Shown: positions 1-8,391 of the stretch, in pieces
Layout of the letters: each line of letters starts with the position of its first letter
How positions within the stretch are numbered: position 1 is the stretch's first letter
Source of the DNA: Bacteroidales bacterium
Lineage (GTDB): Bacteria; Bacteroidota; Bacteroidia; Bacteroidales; UBA3824
Assembly (NCBI GenBank): GCA_017535325.1
Contig: JAFXUC010000052.1
Coordinates: 1-47,028 of the forward strand
Direction: 5' to 3'
Length of the DNA: 47,028 nt
Made by a program: the position numbers and the translations under genes
Notes under the pieces: generated by a model
Told to the model about the DNA's origin: nothing
Seen by the model: only the letters and a program-made list of their open reading frames with translations
The model's database searches: none

Positions 1-63
1 GTCATATCTTTTTAATTTTCAACAAGATACGTATTTTTGATAAGTTTTCCAAATTATTTTGAT

Positions 64-109
64 AAAAAAACAGGAAAATTCACACAAAAGCGAATTTTCC
101 TGTTTTTTT
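64..109. terminator. Strong bidirectional terminator hairpin after the GH95 gene
   Basis: Arms 64-81 and 92-109 are perfect 18-bp complements with a 10-base loop, and carry A and T runs at their outer ends, so the hairpin can stop transcription from either side. It lies about 80 bases beyond the stop of the minus-strand fucosidase gene. Positions 1-63 are AT-rich with no recognisable gene. Confidence 0.8.
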
Positions 110-140
110 ATTTGGACGAGGAACTTTTTAGACAGCCCCC

Positions 141-215
141 CAATGCTTGCGGCTCCAATGCTTGCGGCTCCAATCATTGCGGCTCCAATCATTGGAGCCG
201 CAAGCATTGCGGCTC
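141..215. repeat. 15-bp tandem repeats plus an inverted copy at the GH95 3' end
   Basis: Three 15-base units start at 141, 156 and 171 (the first two identical, the third with two changes), followed by a partial unit at 186. An inverted copy at 191-209 is a perfect 19-bp complement of 156-174. The GH95 stop codon (189-191) lies inside the array, so the last eight or so residues of that protein are repeat-encoded. The block is more GC-rich than its surroundings. It may be a minisatellite or a mobile repeat that has run into the gene; only one locus is visible here. Confidence 0.75.
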
Positions 216-2489
216 TACTATTTCGATTTTTTCGTTCAGAGGATTGTCCACTTTCAAATCCGTGATTTTTCCGTCTTTCCAAGAACAGTCCACCGTGATT
301 CCGCCGCGTGCTTTCAGACCTTTGAAATGTCCGCTCTGCCAGCAGTCGGGAATTGCCGGAAGCACTTTTATAATACGTGTGCCGTCAGCCTTGACTTCGT
401 GGCTCTGCAAAAGCATTTCCATCAAACCAGCACTGCCGCCGAAATTGCCGTCAATCTGAAAAGGCGGATGCGAACAAAACATATTTTTAAACGTTCCTGC
501 ACCTGACCCAGAATACGAAACGGTATTTCCCCATTTGTCAGGCTGTTTGCGTGAGGTTATTACTGGTGTTAAAAGGTTTTTGAAAAGTTTGTAAGCGTGG
601 TTGCCGTCGCAAAGACGCGCCCAAAAATTGATTTTCCAAGCCCTTGACCAGCCTGTGCCTTCGTCGCCGCGGCGTTCAAGAGTTTTTTTGGCAGCCTCAA
701 ACAATTCCGGCGTGTTGATTGTTGTCCCCGGATAAAGCCCGAACAAATGGCTGACGTGTCTATGTGTCGGCTCAATTTCTTCGTAATCTTCAAGCCACTC
801 TTGCAAATAACCTTTCGGCGAAATCTTCATCGGCGGAAGTTTTGCAGTGGTCTCTTTCAAAAGTGCTGAATAATCCGCGTCAACTCCCAAAACTTCTGCG
901 GCTTTTTCAACCGCCGAAAATATTTCCATGCAAATTTGAGTGTCCATGACAGGTCCGGCGCAGACACAGCAACGTTTGCCGTCTTTTAAAAATGCGTTTT
1001 CCGGCGACGAACTCGGTCCTGTAACCAAAAAGCCGTCTTTCTCAAAAAGGTTTGCACGTAAAAACTCAGCAGCACCTTTCAAGATGGGATAAACACGGTT
1101 CAAATATGTAGTATCCTTAGTGAAAAGATAATGTTCCCAAAGTTGAAGCGAAATCCACGCGCCGCCGGTGAAAGTTGCTCCCCAGCGCGGGTCTTCGCTC
1201 GGCGAGGTGAAATGCCATGCGTTTGCCAAAACGTGTCCCGTCCAGCCGCCTGTGCCGTAAAAATCACGCGCCGTTTTTTCACCGGAAGGCACAAGACCTT
1301 CAACATAGCGGGTTATCGGCTCTGAAAGGTCAGAAAGGTTGCCGACCTCCATCGGCCAATGATTCATCTGAACGTTGATGTTAAGATGATAGTCGCAATT
1401 CCAAGCCGTGTGAATTGCGTCAGCCCAAATACCTTGCAAATTAGGCGGCAAGGTTGCGTTAACGCTTGAAGTGATAAACAAATAACGTCCGAACTGCAAA
1501 TACAGCGCGGCAGAGTCAACAGGAAGAATTTCACCGTTTTCGCCGGTTTTGCCCATCTCAACGTCCACGCGGTTGAAATATTTTTGAAACTCTTTTATAT
1601 GTTCGTTTTTCAGAAGGTCGTAGTTTTTGGGACTTTCGTTCAAGAGACACTCAACGTTGCGGCGTATATGCGCAAAGTCGGTGTGGACTTCGTTTTTGAG
1701 AATTTTTTTGTAGTCGGTTGACGCGGCAACAAGGATAACAGCCTCGTTTTCAGTGCGTTTCATAACCTGTGCTTTTGCAAGAAACTTTACGCCCTCTTTG
1801 GTTTCGTCGCCGCTAAAAAGCGAGCCGCGCATGACCATTTCTCCGCCGTGTTTAATAAATTCCGCACGTTCGGGGCGCGTAAAATTAAAAGCAAATTTCA
1901 ACGGTGCGTCCTCGGTTTTTAGTTTTATAACGATGATGTTTTGAGGAATCGAAACAAAATACTCGCGGTAAAACTTTGCCGGTCTGCCTTCGTAATTAAA
2001 TGAAAACGAAGTGCTTGCGACAGAAGTGTTGAGACAGAGCCTGCGCTCGTAGTCAGAAAAAGTTGTGTCAGAAAACATTTCTGAAAAGTCTATGACAAAA
2101 TTTCCGAGAGTCTGATAACAGCCGTATTTCGGATTTTCGCCGCCGCCCCCTAAGCACGTAAAATGCTCCTGCATAAGACGTTCGGCGGTAAGGTTGTCGC
2201 CTTCGAGAAGTTTTTTGCGGATTTCGGGCAGCCATTCTTTTGCTTCGGGATTTGAAGCGTCCCATTCAGAGCCTGACCACATTGTTTCTTCGTTTAAGAC
2301 GATGGTTTCTTTTGTGATACCGCCGTCAGGCATTGCGCCGACTTGTCCGTTGCCAAGCGGCAGGGTCTCTTCCCACATCATGGCTGGTGAAGAAAACGTA
2401 ATGTTCAGAGTCTCTTTTATTTCCGGCTCTGAGCACCCTGCAAAAAACGCCGCAGCGGATATAAGTGTCAAAATTTTTTTTATGTTCAT
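189..2489 (-). CDS. GH95 family alpha-L-fucosidase/galactosidase, lipoprotein
   Basis: Cleaves terminal alpha-L-fucose (some members alpha-L-galactose) from glycans by an inverting mechanism. The start chosen is the ATG giving MNIKKILTL, followed by a hydrophobic stretch and the lipobox FAGC, so the enzyme is probably anchored in the periplasm or on the outer membrane; an ATG four codons upstream (2501) is possible. Family landmarks are the N-terminal LPLGNGQVGAM and LNEETMWSG, the WNCDYHLNINVQMNHWP block with its catalytic Asn pair, GWSRAWKINFWARLCDGNHAY, and FQIDGNFGGSAGLMEML carrying the general-base-region Asp. About 766 residues is normal length. The gene begins three bases after the stop of the sensor kinase, so the two are probably co-transcribed. 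The last residues (VEPQCLRLQ) come from a 15-bp repeat and are unlikely to be original. The family is certain; the exact sugar is not. Confidence 0.93.
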   Translation of the reverse strand: MNIKKILTLISAAAFFAGCSEPEIKETLNITFSSPAMMWEETLPLGNGQVGAMPDGGITKETIVLNEETMWSGSEWDASNPEAKEWLPEIRKKLLEGDNLTAERLMQEHFTCLGGGGENPKYGCYQTLGNFVIDFSEMFSDTTFSDYERRLCLNTSVASTSFSFNYEGRPAKFYREYFVSIPQNIIVIKLKTEDAPLKFAFNFTRPERAEFIKHGGEMVMRGSLFSGDETKEGVKFLAKAQVMKRTENEAVILVAASTDYKKILKNEVHTDFAHIRRNVECLLNESPKNYDLLKNEHIKEFQKYFNRVDVEMGKTGENGEILPVDSAALYLQFGRYLFITSSVNATLPPNLQGIWADAIHTAWNCDYHLNINVQMNHWPMEVGNLSDLSEPITRYVEGLVPSGEKTARDFYGTGGWTGHVLANAWHFTSPSEDPRWGATFTGGAWISLQLWEHYLFTKDTTYLNRVYPILKGAAEFLRANLFEKDGFLVTGPSSSPENAFLKDGKRCCVCAGPVMDTQICMEIFSAVEKAAEVLGVDADYSALLKETTAKLPPMKISPKGYLQEWLEDYEEIEPTHRHVSHLFGLYPGTTINTPELFEAAKKTLERRGDEGTGWSRAWKINFWARLCDGNHAYKLFKNLLTPVITSRKQPDKWGNTVSYSGSGAGTFKNMFCSHPPFQIDGNFGGSAGLMEMLLQSHEVKADGTRIIKVLPAIPDCWQSGHFKGLKARGGITVDCSWKDGKITDLKVDNPLNEKIEIVEPQCLRLQ

Positions 2490-2503
2490 ATTTTTAATCA
2501 TTT

Positions 2504-5287
2504 TTATTCTATACCGTACCGGCTCAAAATTGATTTCAGTTTTTCAATGTTGATCGGTTTTGAAAGCGATTCGTTGCAGCCCGCTTTCAGGGCGGTTTGC
2601 ATGTCGTAATGATAACCAGCCTCCATGATTGCAGCAATCGGCGTTAAGTTGCCCGCCTTGCGTATCTTTTGAGCGGCTTCAAGTCCGCTGAAACACGGAA
2701 GTTCAACGCCCGTAATTATCAAATCAAATTTCTCTGACAAGGCTTTTTCCACGAGTGTCTCGCCGTCAAAAGCATGTTCCGTGGTGTAAGCCCCAAGCGC
2801 GTTTTCAAGCAGCGAATAACTGTTGAGGTCGCTTTCGGCAATGAGGATTTTGTATTTTTTGCTGCAAGAGACGGTTTCTGCCGGTATCGTAGACTCGTAA
2901 TTTACGGGCGGAAGGGTGAAGATGTTGACCTCTGTCGGCAGCCACGCCCAAAACAGCGAGCCTTTTTTTACCTGCGATTCAAAACCTATCTTACCGCCTG
3001 CGCTGTCAACTATCGTTTTGCAAATCGGAAGTCCGAGACCTATGCCGCGTTTTTCTTCGTTGATTTTTTCAAACGGTAAGAAAACCCTCTCCCTGTCAGC
3101 GGGCGAAATGCCGCAGCCCGTATCCTCGACGAAAAGAAAAATACCGTCGTCCTGATATTTGTATCCCATTTTTACGTAACCCCTTACCGTGTATTTCAAC
3201 GCGTTGGAAACGTAAATGTCAACAATCCTTCTGACGTATTTTTTGTCGCTGTTGACTATGCAGAAAGGATACGGACTGTCGAGAACGAGTTTGACGTTTT
3301 TGATTTCGACCTCCTGCTTAAAACTTTGATAAATCTCTTTAAAAAGTCTGCTGACATCAAATTTTGAATACGTGAGTTGCGCAAAACCCGAAATCATTTT
3401 TGAGGAGTCCAACAAATTCTCAACCTGACGGATAAGTTCGTGGCAGCCTGTTGTAATATTTCTATAAGCCTCTTCGGAGTTGAAATCTTTTTTGCCAACG
3501 TTTTTTATCAGCAAGGCTGAAAATCCTGTAATGTAATTCATCGGTGTACGGATTTCGTGGCTGACATTTTTAAGGAACGTGGTTTTAAGATTGTCAGACT
3601 TTTCTGCAAGCATTTTTGCCGCTTGAAGTCTTTCTATCATAGATTTGTATTCCGAAATATTTTGTGCGCAACAAATTACGTAACGTTGTTTGTTGTTGCC
3701 GATGTAAAGCGTTTTGTTATAGCGCATTGAAAATTTTGTGCCGTCATATTCAAATTCCACTTCAAATTCTGCACTACCCTCCGCAATGGTTTTCATATCC
3801 GCCTCGTGCCCCATTAACGTTACCCTCGAATGTCCAAAAACTTCATAATCTGTATGCTTGATTATCATCTCGGAATTCAGATTAAATGCATCGCAGTATT
3901 GTTTATTGGCTAAAATGTAGCGGAAATCGTCATCAGCGTCTTTGATTGCAAGCATACAGGGCACAGCGTTGATTAGCGATTTCAAGAAATGTTCACCGTC
4001 TTTTACAGAAGAAATCAAATCGTCCCATTTTTGATTGGTTGTTACCACACCCGTAAAAACCGTAACTTTGCCGTTTTCGTCCGTTTTGGAAGGCGTTATA
4101 AAAAGTTGAACGGTGTGCCAAGCGTTGTTTGACTTAAAACGATAACTTATTGTGGTAAAAATCTGTTTGCCTGCTTTGATTTCCGAAATTATTTTTTCGT
4201 GAGTTTTCAGGTCTTCGGGGTGTACGCTTTTGAGGTAACTTTCAAACGAAATGGCGTTTTGTCTGCCTTGCATTAAGAGTTGACCAGTGTTTACCTCAAA
4301 AGCAAATTTTGTTGTGATAACAGAACTACTATCTCTGAAATCATTGATTTTGAGTTTTTTAAGCAGTGTTTGATACGTAATTTTGTAACACAGACCTTCT
4401 ATTTTGGTAACCCGTCCGTTTTCGTAAACAGCCTCCGTAAGAGTGTTCCAATAAGAATAGCCGCCCTGAATTGAATCGTCAGCCATTCGCATAACGATTT
4501 TTTTGTCGTAGGTTTTGCCTTGAATCATCTTCTCAAAACTGTTCATAAGCACTACAACGTCCTGAGGTTCAAACTGAGCAAAAAACTCTGTTGAATCCTC
4601 CCTACTTATAACACCGCCTTCGTTGAAATATTCCGTTTCGCCGTAATCAACATAATATCTCCAAACTTTGATAATTTTTAAGGGGTAAATTTTTTGAGCG
4701 AGACGCGTTAGTTTTCTATCCTTTTTTCTTGCTTGTTCGAGTTCGGTAATGTCGTTGCAGACAAAAACGATAAAAGGCTTGGGAATATCGGGCATAAAAA
4801 ATTTCTGAACATACAAATCAAAGTATTTCGGCTCGGTATATCCGGTTGCAAACCATTTTCTTACTTCCGGGTCGGCAAAATTGATTTCTATTTTCGTGGA
4901 GAAATTATCTTCGGTTCTTATCCGCTCTTTTAAATTTTCGGTGATGACCGGCGTATTCCAAAGTCCGTTCATAAGGTCGCCTTGAACACTAAACAGCGTT
5001 AAAAAATGCTTGTTGACAAAATATCTTTTGCCGTCATAACAGAAAACCGAGGCGGCAAGGGGTATGGAATTTAACAAATGTGTAAAAGCCGTCCGCCAAA
5101 AACTTTTTTTGTCTTCTATTTGTGCGCGAAGTTCTTCTTGAACTGCCTCTTTTTTTTGATTTTTCAGGTCGTTTAATTGTGCTTCATATCCTTTTTTAAC
5201 GACAAACTCTATGTAAACGGCTGCGATTACGGCTGTTACGATTACTGTGATTATGATTGTTATTGATATAGCGAACATGTTGTCCAT
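2504..5287 (-). CDS. Hybrid sensor histidine kinase with PAS domains and a degenerate receiver
   Basis: A 927-residue membrane sensor kinase. One N-terminal transmembrane helix (about residues 5-28) is followed by a short coiled region and several PAS-like domains (about residues 65-560), then the HisKA dimerisation helix with phosphoacceptor His577 in FLKNVSHEIRTPMN, and an HATPase domain with an N-box Asn (SNALKYT), DTGCGI and GIGLGLPICK. The C-terminal 115 residues have receiver spacing and the conserved Lys of LSKPI. However, the acidic pair reads AESD, the phosphoacceptor position is Gly860 (LIITGVELP), and the beta-4 Thr/Ser is Met, so it probably cannot be phosphorylated. The first gene of a pair with GH95; the stop and the GH95 start almost touch. 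No large extracellular domain is seen, so the signal is probably cytoplasmic or within the membrane. Confidence 0.9.
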   Translation of the reverse strand: MDNMFAISITIIITVIVTAVIAAVYIEFVVKKGYEAQLNDLKNQKKEAVQEELRAQIEDKKSFWRTAFTHLLNSIPLAASVFCYDGKRYFVNKHFLTLFSVQGDLMNGLWNTPVITENLKERIRTEDNFSTKIEINFADPEVRKWFATGYTEPKYFDLYVQKFFMPDIPKPFIVFVCNDITELEQARKKDRKLTRLAQKIYPLKIIKVWRYYVDYGETEYFNEGGVISREDSTEFFAQFEPQDVVVLMNSFEKMIQGKTYDKKIVMRMADDSIQGGYSYWNTLTEAVYENGRVTKIEGLCYKITYQTLLKKLKINDFRDSSSVITTKFAFEVNTGQLLMQGRQNAISFESYLKSVHPEDLKTHEKIISEIKAGKQIFTTISYRFKSNNAWHTVQLFITPSKTDENGKVTVFTGVVTTNQKWDDLISSVKDGEHFLKSLINAVPCMLAIKDADDDFRYILANKQYCDAFNLNSEMIIKHTDYEVFGHSRVTLMGHEADMKTIAEGSAEFEVEFEYDGTKFSMRYNKTLYIGNNKQRYVICCAQNISEYKSMIERLQAAKMLAEKSDNLKTTFLKNVSHEIRTPMNYITGFSALLIKNVGKKDFNSEEAYRNITTGCHELIRQVENLLDSSKMISGFAQLTYSKFDVSRLFKEIYQSFKQEVEIKNVKLVLDSPYPFCIVNSDKKYVRRIVDIYVSNALKYTVRGYVKMGYKYQDDGIFLFVEDTGCGISPADRERVFLPFEKINEEKRGIGLGLPICKTIVDSAGGKIGFESQVKKGSLFWAWLPTEVNIFTLPPVNYESTIPAETVSCSKKYKILIAESDLNSYSLLENALGAYTTEHAFDGETLVEKALSEKFDLIITGVELPCFSGLEAAQKIRKAGNLTPIAAIMEAGYHYDMQTALKAGCNESLSKPINIEKLKSILSRYGIE

Positions 5288-5438
5288 TTATTTTACCGTT
5301 TTTTCAAACGCCAAAATAAATGTTTTTTTTTGAAAAAAAAAGTTTTTTTGAAAAAAATTTTAAAAACTTCCGCCGCAGGTTTTCAAAGAAAGCAATTTAT
5401 TTTTTCTGATAATAAATCATTCACAGGGGGGAAAACCT

Positions 5439-5531
5439 CGTATATACTGAGGAAATGTGTCTTTTTTTTACACATTTCCTCAGTGTATACGGATATATAA
5501 ACTCAGTCAAACAACTGATTAACAGTTATTT
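5439..5531. repeat. Direct repeat copy 1: 53-bp palindrome plus ATPase 3' tail
   Basis: Arms 5439-5460 and 5470-5491 are complementary at 21 of 22 positions around a T-rich 9-base loop. The palindrome sits 11 bases after the stop of the ATPase gene. The palindrome and the last codons of that gene (to about 5531) recur without gaps 1525 bases further on (6964-7056), with about 78 of 93 positions identical by hand alignment. No T run follows the hairpin on the minus strand, so it is not a typical terminator. The stretch 5288-5438 holds only A/T homopolymer runs and presumably the sensor kinase promoter region; no gene is seen there. Confidence 0.85.
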
Positions 5532-6918
5532 GATTTTGAATTTCATCGGCAAAACCACCCTCAAAAATTCCATCAACCGTAATCATAGTAAGAAGAACTG
5601 ATTTTTGAGTTTTTGAATGTTCGATAAAAGTTTGACGGCAGTGTTCCAATCGCAGATATTCTTCTTCCGTAACCTTGAATTTTGTTTTGTAATATTTTAT
5701 TTCACAGAGGTTTATAACATTGTCATCGCGGTCAATAAGCAAATCTATCTGAACGCCTTTGCTGCCGTCTTGCGGACGGTAAAACCAAGAATGTGCCGAA
5801 CTGATTACAGCATTAAAACCCAATGCTTTCTTAATCTGTTCCAAATGTTGCATACAAACTTTCTCGAAAGCAAGCCCCGCCCATGTATTATACAGCGGTT
5901 TGCCAAAGTTAGCCGACCAAAAATGCGGATTGGAATCGCCATTTTGTACCATAAATGAATAATAGAAAAGCGTAAAATTATCAATCAACTGAAAAACAGC
6001 GTTTTTGGATTTGTTGCCGATAAAATTAAATTTGCGTACAAAATCCGATTGTTCAAGTTCGTTCAATGCTTTTGAAAATGTAGCGTTATCGTCAAGACCG
6101 GTTTTCGATAAAATTATTTCACGTGTAAGACCTGATTTACAGCCGCTTAACGCTTTTATAATCGCCAAATGCGGTTCTGGATTTTTAAACAGCGACCTGT
6201 AAAGAGCATTAAACTCGTTAGAAAGTTCGCCTTTTGGGGTAAAAAACATTCTGTCGATGTTTTCGCTGAGACTTTTTCCTTTTTCAAAATATGACCAATA
6301 AAACGGTATTCCGCCCATAATCATATAAGCCTCAATCACTTGCAGACGTGTAAAACCAAATTTTCCTGCTTTTACATACTCTTCACATTCTTTAAGGTTA
6401 AACGGTCTTAAATAAATATGCTTGGTGATTCTGTTGTGAAGTCCGCCGTAATTATTGATAATCTTGTTCAAAATCCATGATGTCGCACTGCCGCAAACAA
6501 TCAAAATAATATCTTTACGCGCTGATGCCCAAGAGTTCCAAAAATGGTCTAACGCTCTGATAAAATTGGATTTAGGCGTGTCAAGCCACGGCATTTCGTC
6601 AATGAAAACTATTTTCTTTTTTTCGGGTGATGCCGATAAAAGTTTTTCCAGAAGATGAAACGCATCATACCAAGTTCTTGGTTCGGGACAACGTTCAAGA
6701 CCCTGACTTTTAAGCGATTCCTTAAACTCTTTCAACTGTTCAGGCAATCCTGCATCAAGAATCCCCGTGTGTTGAAAAGTAATTTTACGGTTAAAAGTTT
6801 CACGAATTAGAAACGTTTTTCCAACCCTTCGTCTGCCATAAACAGCCACAAATTCTGACTGATTTGATTTTAGAAGGTCTTTAAGCCGCTTTTGTTCCGT
6901 TTTTCTACCGATTATCAT
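5503..6918 (-). CDS. AAA ATPase with DUF234-type nuclease-like C-terminus
   Basis: A 471-residue protein of the archaeal-type ATPase/DUF234 group common in Bacteroidota and archaea. The N-terminal half is a STAND/AAA-like ATPase with Walker A GRRRVGKT (about residues 28-35), Walker B IVFIDEMPWLD, and the sensor-like CGSATSWI. A winged-helix-like middle follows (about 250-320: ALSGCKSGLTREIILSKTGLD). The C-terminus has QIDLLID followed by LCEIKYYK, the D...ExK pattern of PD-(D/E)xK nucleases. The cellular role of the family is not established. The gene stands alone: a palindromic repeat begins 11 bases after its stop and a second copy ends 45 bases before its start. That, with the leftover tail beyond, suggests a duplicated or mobile cassette. 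Confidence 0.85.
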   Translation of the reverse strand: MIIGRKTEQKRLKDLLKSNQSEFVAVYGRRRVGKTFLIRETFNRKITFQHTGILDAGLPEQLKEFKESLKSQGLERCPEPRTWYDAFHLLEKLLSASPEKKKIVFIDEMPWLDTPKSNFIRALDHFWNSWASARKDIILIVCGSATSWILNKIINNYGGLHNRITKHIYLRPFNLKECEEYVKAGKFGFTRLQVIEAYMIMGGIPFYWSYFEKGKSLSENIDRMFFTPKGELSNEFNALYRSLFKNPEPHLAIIKALSGCKSGLTREIILSKTGLDDNATFSKALNELEQSDFVRKFNFIGNKSKNAVFQLIDNFTLFYYSFMVQNGDSNPHFWSANFGKPLYNTWAGLAFEKVCMQHLEQIKKALGFNAVISSAHSWFYRPQDGSKGVQIDLLIDRDDNVINLCEIKYYKTKFKVTEEEYLRLEHCRQTFIEHSKTQKSVLLTMITVDGIFEGGFADEIQNQITVNQLFD

Positions 6919-6963
6919 AGCGAATTGATTTTAATTTTACGCTGCAAATATATAAAAAAACTC

Positions 6964-7056
6964 CGTATATACTGAGGAAATGTGTCTGTTTTTTATACAT
7001 TTCCTCAGTATATACGGACATGTAATTTTAATTAAATAATTGATTATAAGTGATTT
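6964..7056. repeat. Direct repeat copy 2: palindrome plus leftover ATPase tail
   Basis: Arms 6963-6985 and 6995-7017 pair at 22 of 23 positions around a 9-base loop. The palindrome differs from copy 1 at about three of 54 positions. The similarity continues without gaps through the following 39 bases (27 identical), which correspond to the last eight codons and stop of the ATPase gene, at exactly the same 11-base distance from the palindrome. It lies upstream of the intact ATPase gene, so its palindrome would be in or near that gene's promoter or 5' untranslated region. Confidence 0.83.
7028..7054 (-). pseudogene. 3' remnant of a second DUF234-type ATPase gene
   Basis: On the minus strand these 27 bases read ITYNQLFN and stop, against ITVNQLFD and stop in the intact neighbour. 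The codon just before is a stop, and nothing further upstream matches. Two of the differences between the copies are silent third-position changes (CAG/CAA and TTG/TTA), which fits divergence as coding sequence before the rest was lost. Very short, so the call rests on the shared palindrome at the same distance. Positions 7058-7137 show nothing else recognisable. Confidence 0.5.
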
Positions 7057-7137
7057 ATGTTTTATTTTTATTCCGAATTTATCCTTGATTTTGCGTTATA
7101 ATACGATGTTGCTTCAAACGACATGGAAGAGAATAAT

Positions 7138-8346
7138 TTACACATCCAACTTCAAATCCCTGAATTGTTTAAGAAGTGTTTTTGCCTCGCTCCCAAGCGG
7201 CTGAATGTTTCGTGCCATTAACAATTCAACAGCCTGACTTTCTACTGTTTTTTTCTTAAAATAACTTTCGTGCGAAAAATTCAAGAACTTCAAAAGCCTG
7301 AAAGCGTCGAACCAGACAAAAAAACGTTTTAAAAAAGTTTTTTCAGTGGCAGAATTTTCTTTCATCTCTTTTAACGCCTCAAAATAGCCGTTTTTCTCCA
7401 AAAATTTCTGCATAACCGTCTGAATTTCACCGCGTAAGAAAAAACTTTTTAAAACTAAAAAACTTTCAAAACAATAAACGTTGTAATCGGAGTTTGCCGT
7501 TTGCTTTATCGAAACGCCCGTCCCGAAAGGCACGCGCAAAGACTGCCTTATTGAGGGAAAAACTTTTGCAGTGTTCAACGAAAAAAACTTTCCCCTCGGA
7601 ATAATTTTTTGTAAAAAATAAAAATCCTCGCCTGCCTGACGGCGGTTCATTCCGCCTTCCAGACAATACGGCTTAACCCTTACCGCAAACGCCGAACCGA
7701 CGGTTTGAAAAGCATACGGGAAACCCGCAAACCTCTGAGCCGCAATGTAATACCGCATATAAAGTTCGTATTTTGCGATTGCCTCTCGGTTTTCTTCCGG
7801 AAAATTTTCGTCAAAAACGTCGTGCTCAAAACTTATTGAAACGCCTTCCGCTTTTTGGTTTTTGAGAAAAAAATTTTCGATTTCTTTCAGGTAGTTTTCA
7901 TGGCAGGTGCAGTCAGCGTCAAAGTTTACGATAACGCCGTCCCCGTTGTCTATGCTGCAAAAACGCCTTACAGCCTCGTCCATGCCGATTTTCCGCGCAA
8001 AACCTACGCCGGCGTGTTTTTTTGGCAGATTGTTTTCTTCAAAACAGAAAAATTTCTTTTCCCTTGTCGAAAAATGTTTGGAAAATTCGTTTATTTCATT
8101 GACAGAAAGACGGTTTTGCGCTAAAACTTCTTCGCTGCTGTTTTCTTTGGCGTTGACAACGACAATAATTTCGACAGGATATTTCGTCGGAGAACATTTT
8201 AAAAGTGATTTCAGCGGTTTTAAAATATCCGGCTCATTGTAGCATGGAATCACCACAACAGTTTTTAAATCCTTGTCGGGCTTTTCCGCAATGTGCGGCT
8301 CTAAAACGTTGTAACGGGAAAAATATGTGTCGAAAAAATTGTGCAT
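7138..8346 (-). CDS. Family 2 glycosyltransferase
   Basis: A 402-residue GT-A glycosyltransferase without an obvious membrane segment. TVVVIPCYNE opens the nucleotide-sugar domain, EIIVVVNAKEN follows, and VNFDADCTCHENYL carries the DxD-type metal site; GEDFYFLQKI looks like the acceptor-side ED motif. The donor and acceptor cannot be told. The C-terminal 120 residues are not recognised. The ATG directly abuts the T tract of a hairpin at 8359-8379, so transcription from the ompH-like gene would have to pass that terminator to reach it. No polysaccharide partner genes adjoin it. Confidence 0.82.
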   Translation of the reverse strand: MHNFFDTYFSRYNVLEPHIAEKPDKDLKTVVVIPCYNEPDILKPLKSLLKCSPTKYPVEIIVVVNAKENSSEEVLAQNRLSVNEINEFSKHFSTREKKFFCFEENNLPKKHAGVGFARKIGMDEAVRRFCSIDNGDGVIVNFDADCTCHENYLKEIENFFLKNQKAEGVSISFEHDVFDENFPEENREAIAKYELYMRYYIAAQRFAGFPYAFQTVGSAFAVRVKPYCLEGGMNRRQAGEDFYFLQKIIPRGKFFSLNTAKVFPSIRQSLRVPFGTGVSIKQTANSDYNVYCFESFLVLKSFFLRGEIQTVMQKFLEKNGYFEALKEMKENSATEKTFLKRFFVWFDAFRLLKFLNFSHESYFKKKTVESQAVELLMARNIQPLGSEAKTLLKQFRDLKLDV

Positions 8347-8358
8347 AAAAAAAATTAC

Positions 8359-8379
8359 GGGGCGAAAAAATCCCGCCCC
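8359..8379 (-). terminator. Rho-independent terminator after the OmpH-like gene
   Basis: Read on the minus strand, a 6-bp GC stem (GGGGCG/CGCCCC, 8359-8364 with 8374-8379) is followed by GTAA and eight T (8347-8354). It lies 12 bases beyond the ompH-like stop. The next gene's ATG (8344-8346) follows the T run with no gap, an unusually tight arrangement. Confidence 0.65.
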
Positions 8380-8391
8380 TAAGAAAAAAAA

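Noticed and set aside
141..215. CRISPR array at the left end
   Set aside because: Units are 15 bases and contiguous with no unique spacers, and no cas genes are present.
189..5287. A polysaccharide utilisation locus built around the fucosidase
   Set aside because: No SusC or SusD pair, no SusR-type regulator and no other glycosidase adjoin; only a hybrid kinase is upstream.
5439..5491. The palindrome as an ordinary rho-independent terminator of the ATPase gene
   Set aside because: No T run follows it on the transcribed strand, its loop is T-rich instead, and the same palindrome lies upstream of the gene as well.
5439..7017. An insertion sequence with inverted terminal repeats
   Set aside because: The flanking copies are direct, not inverted, repeats, each palindromic by itself, and the protein is not a transposase.
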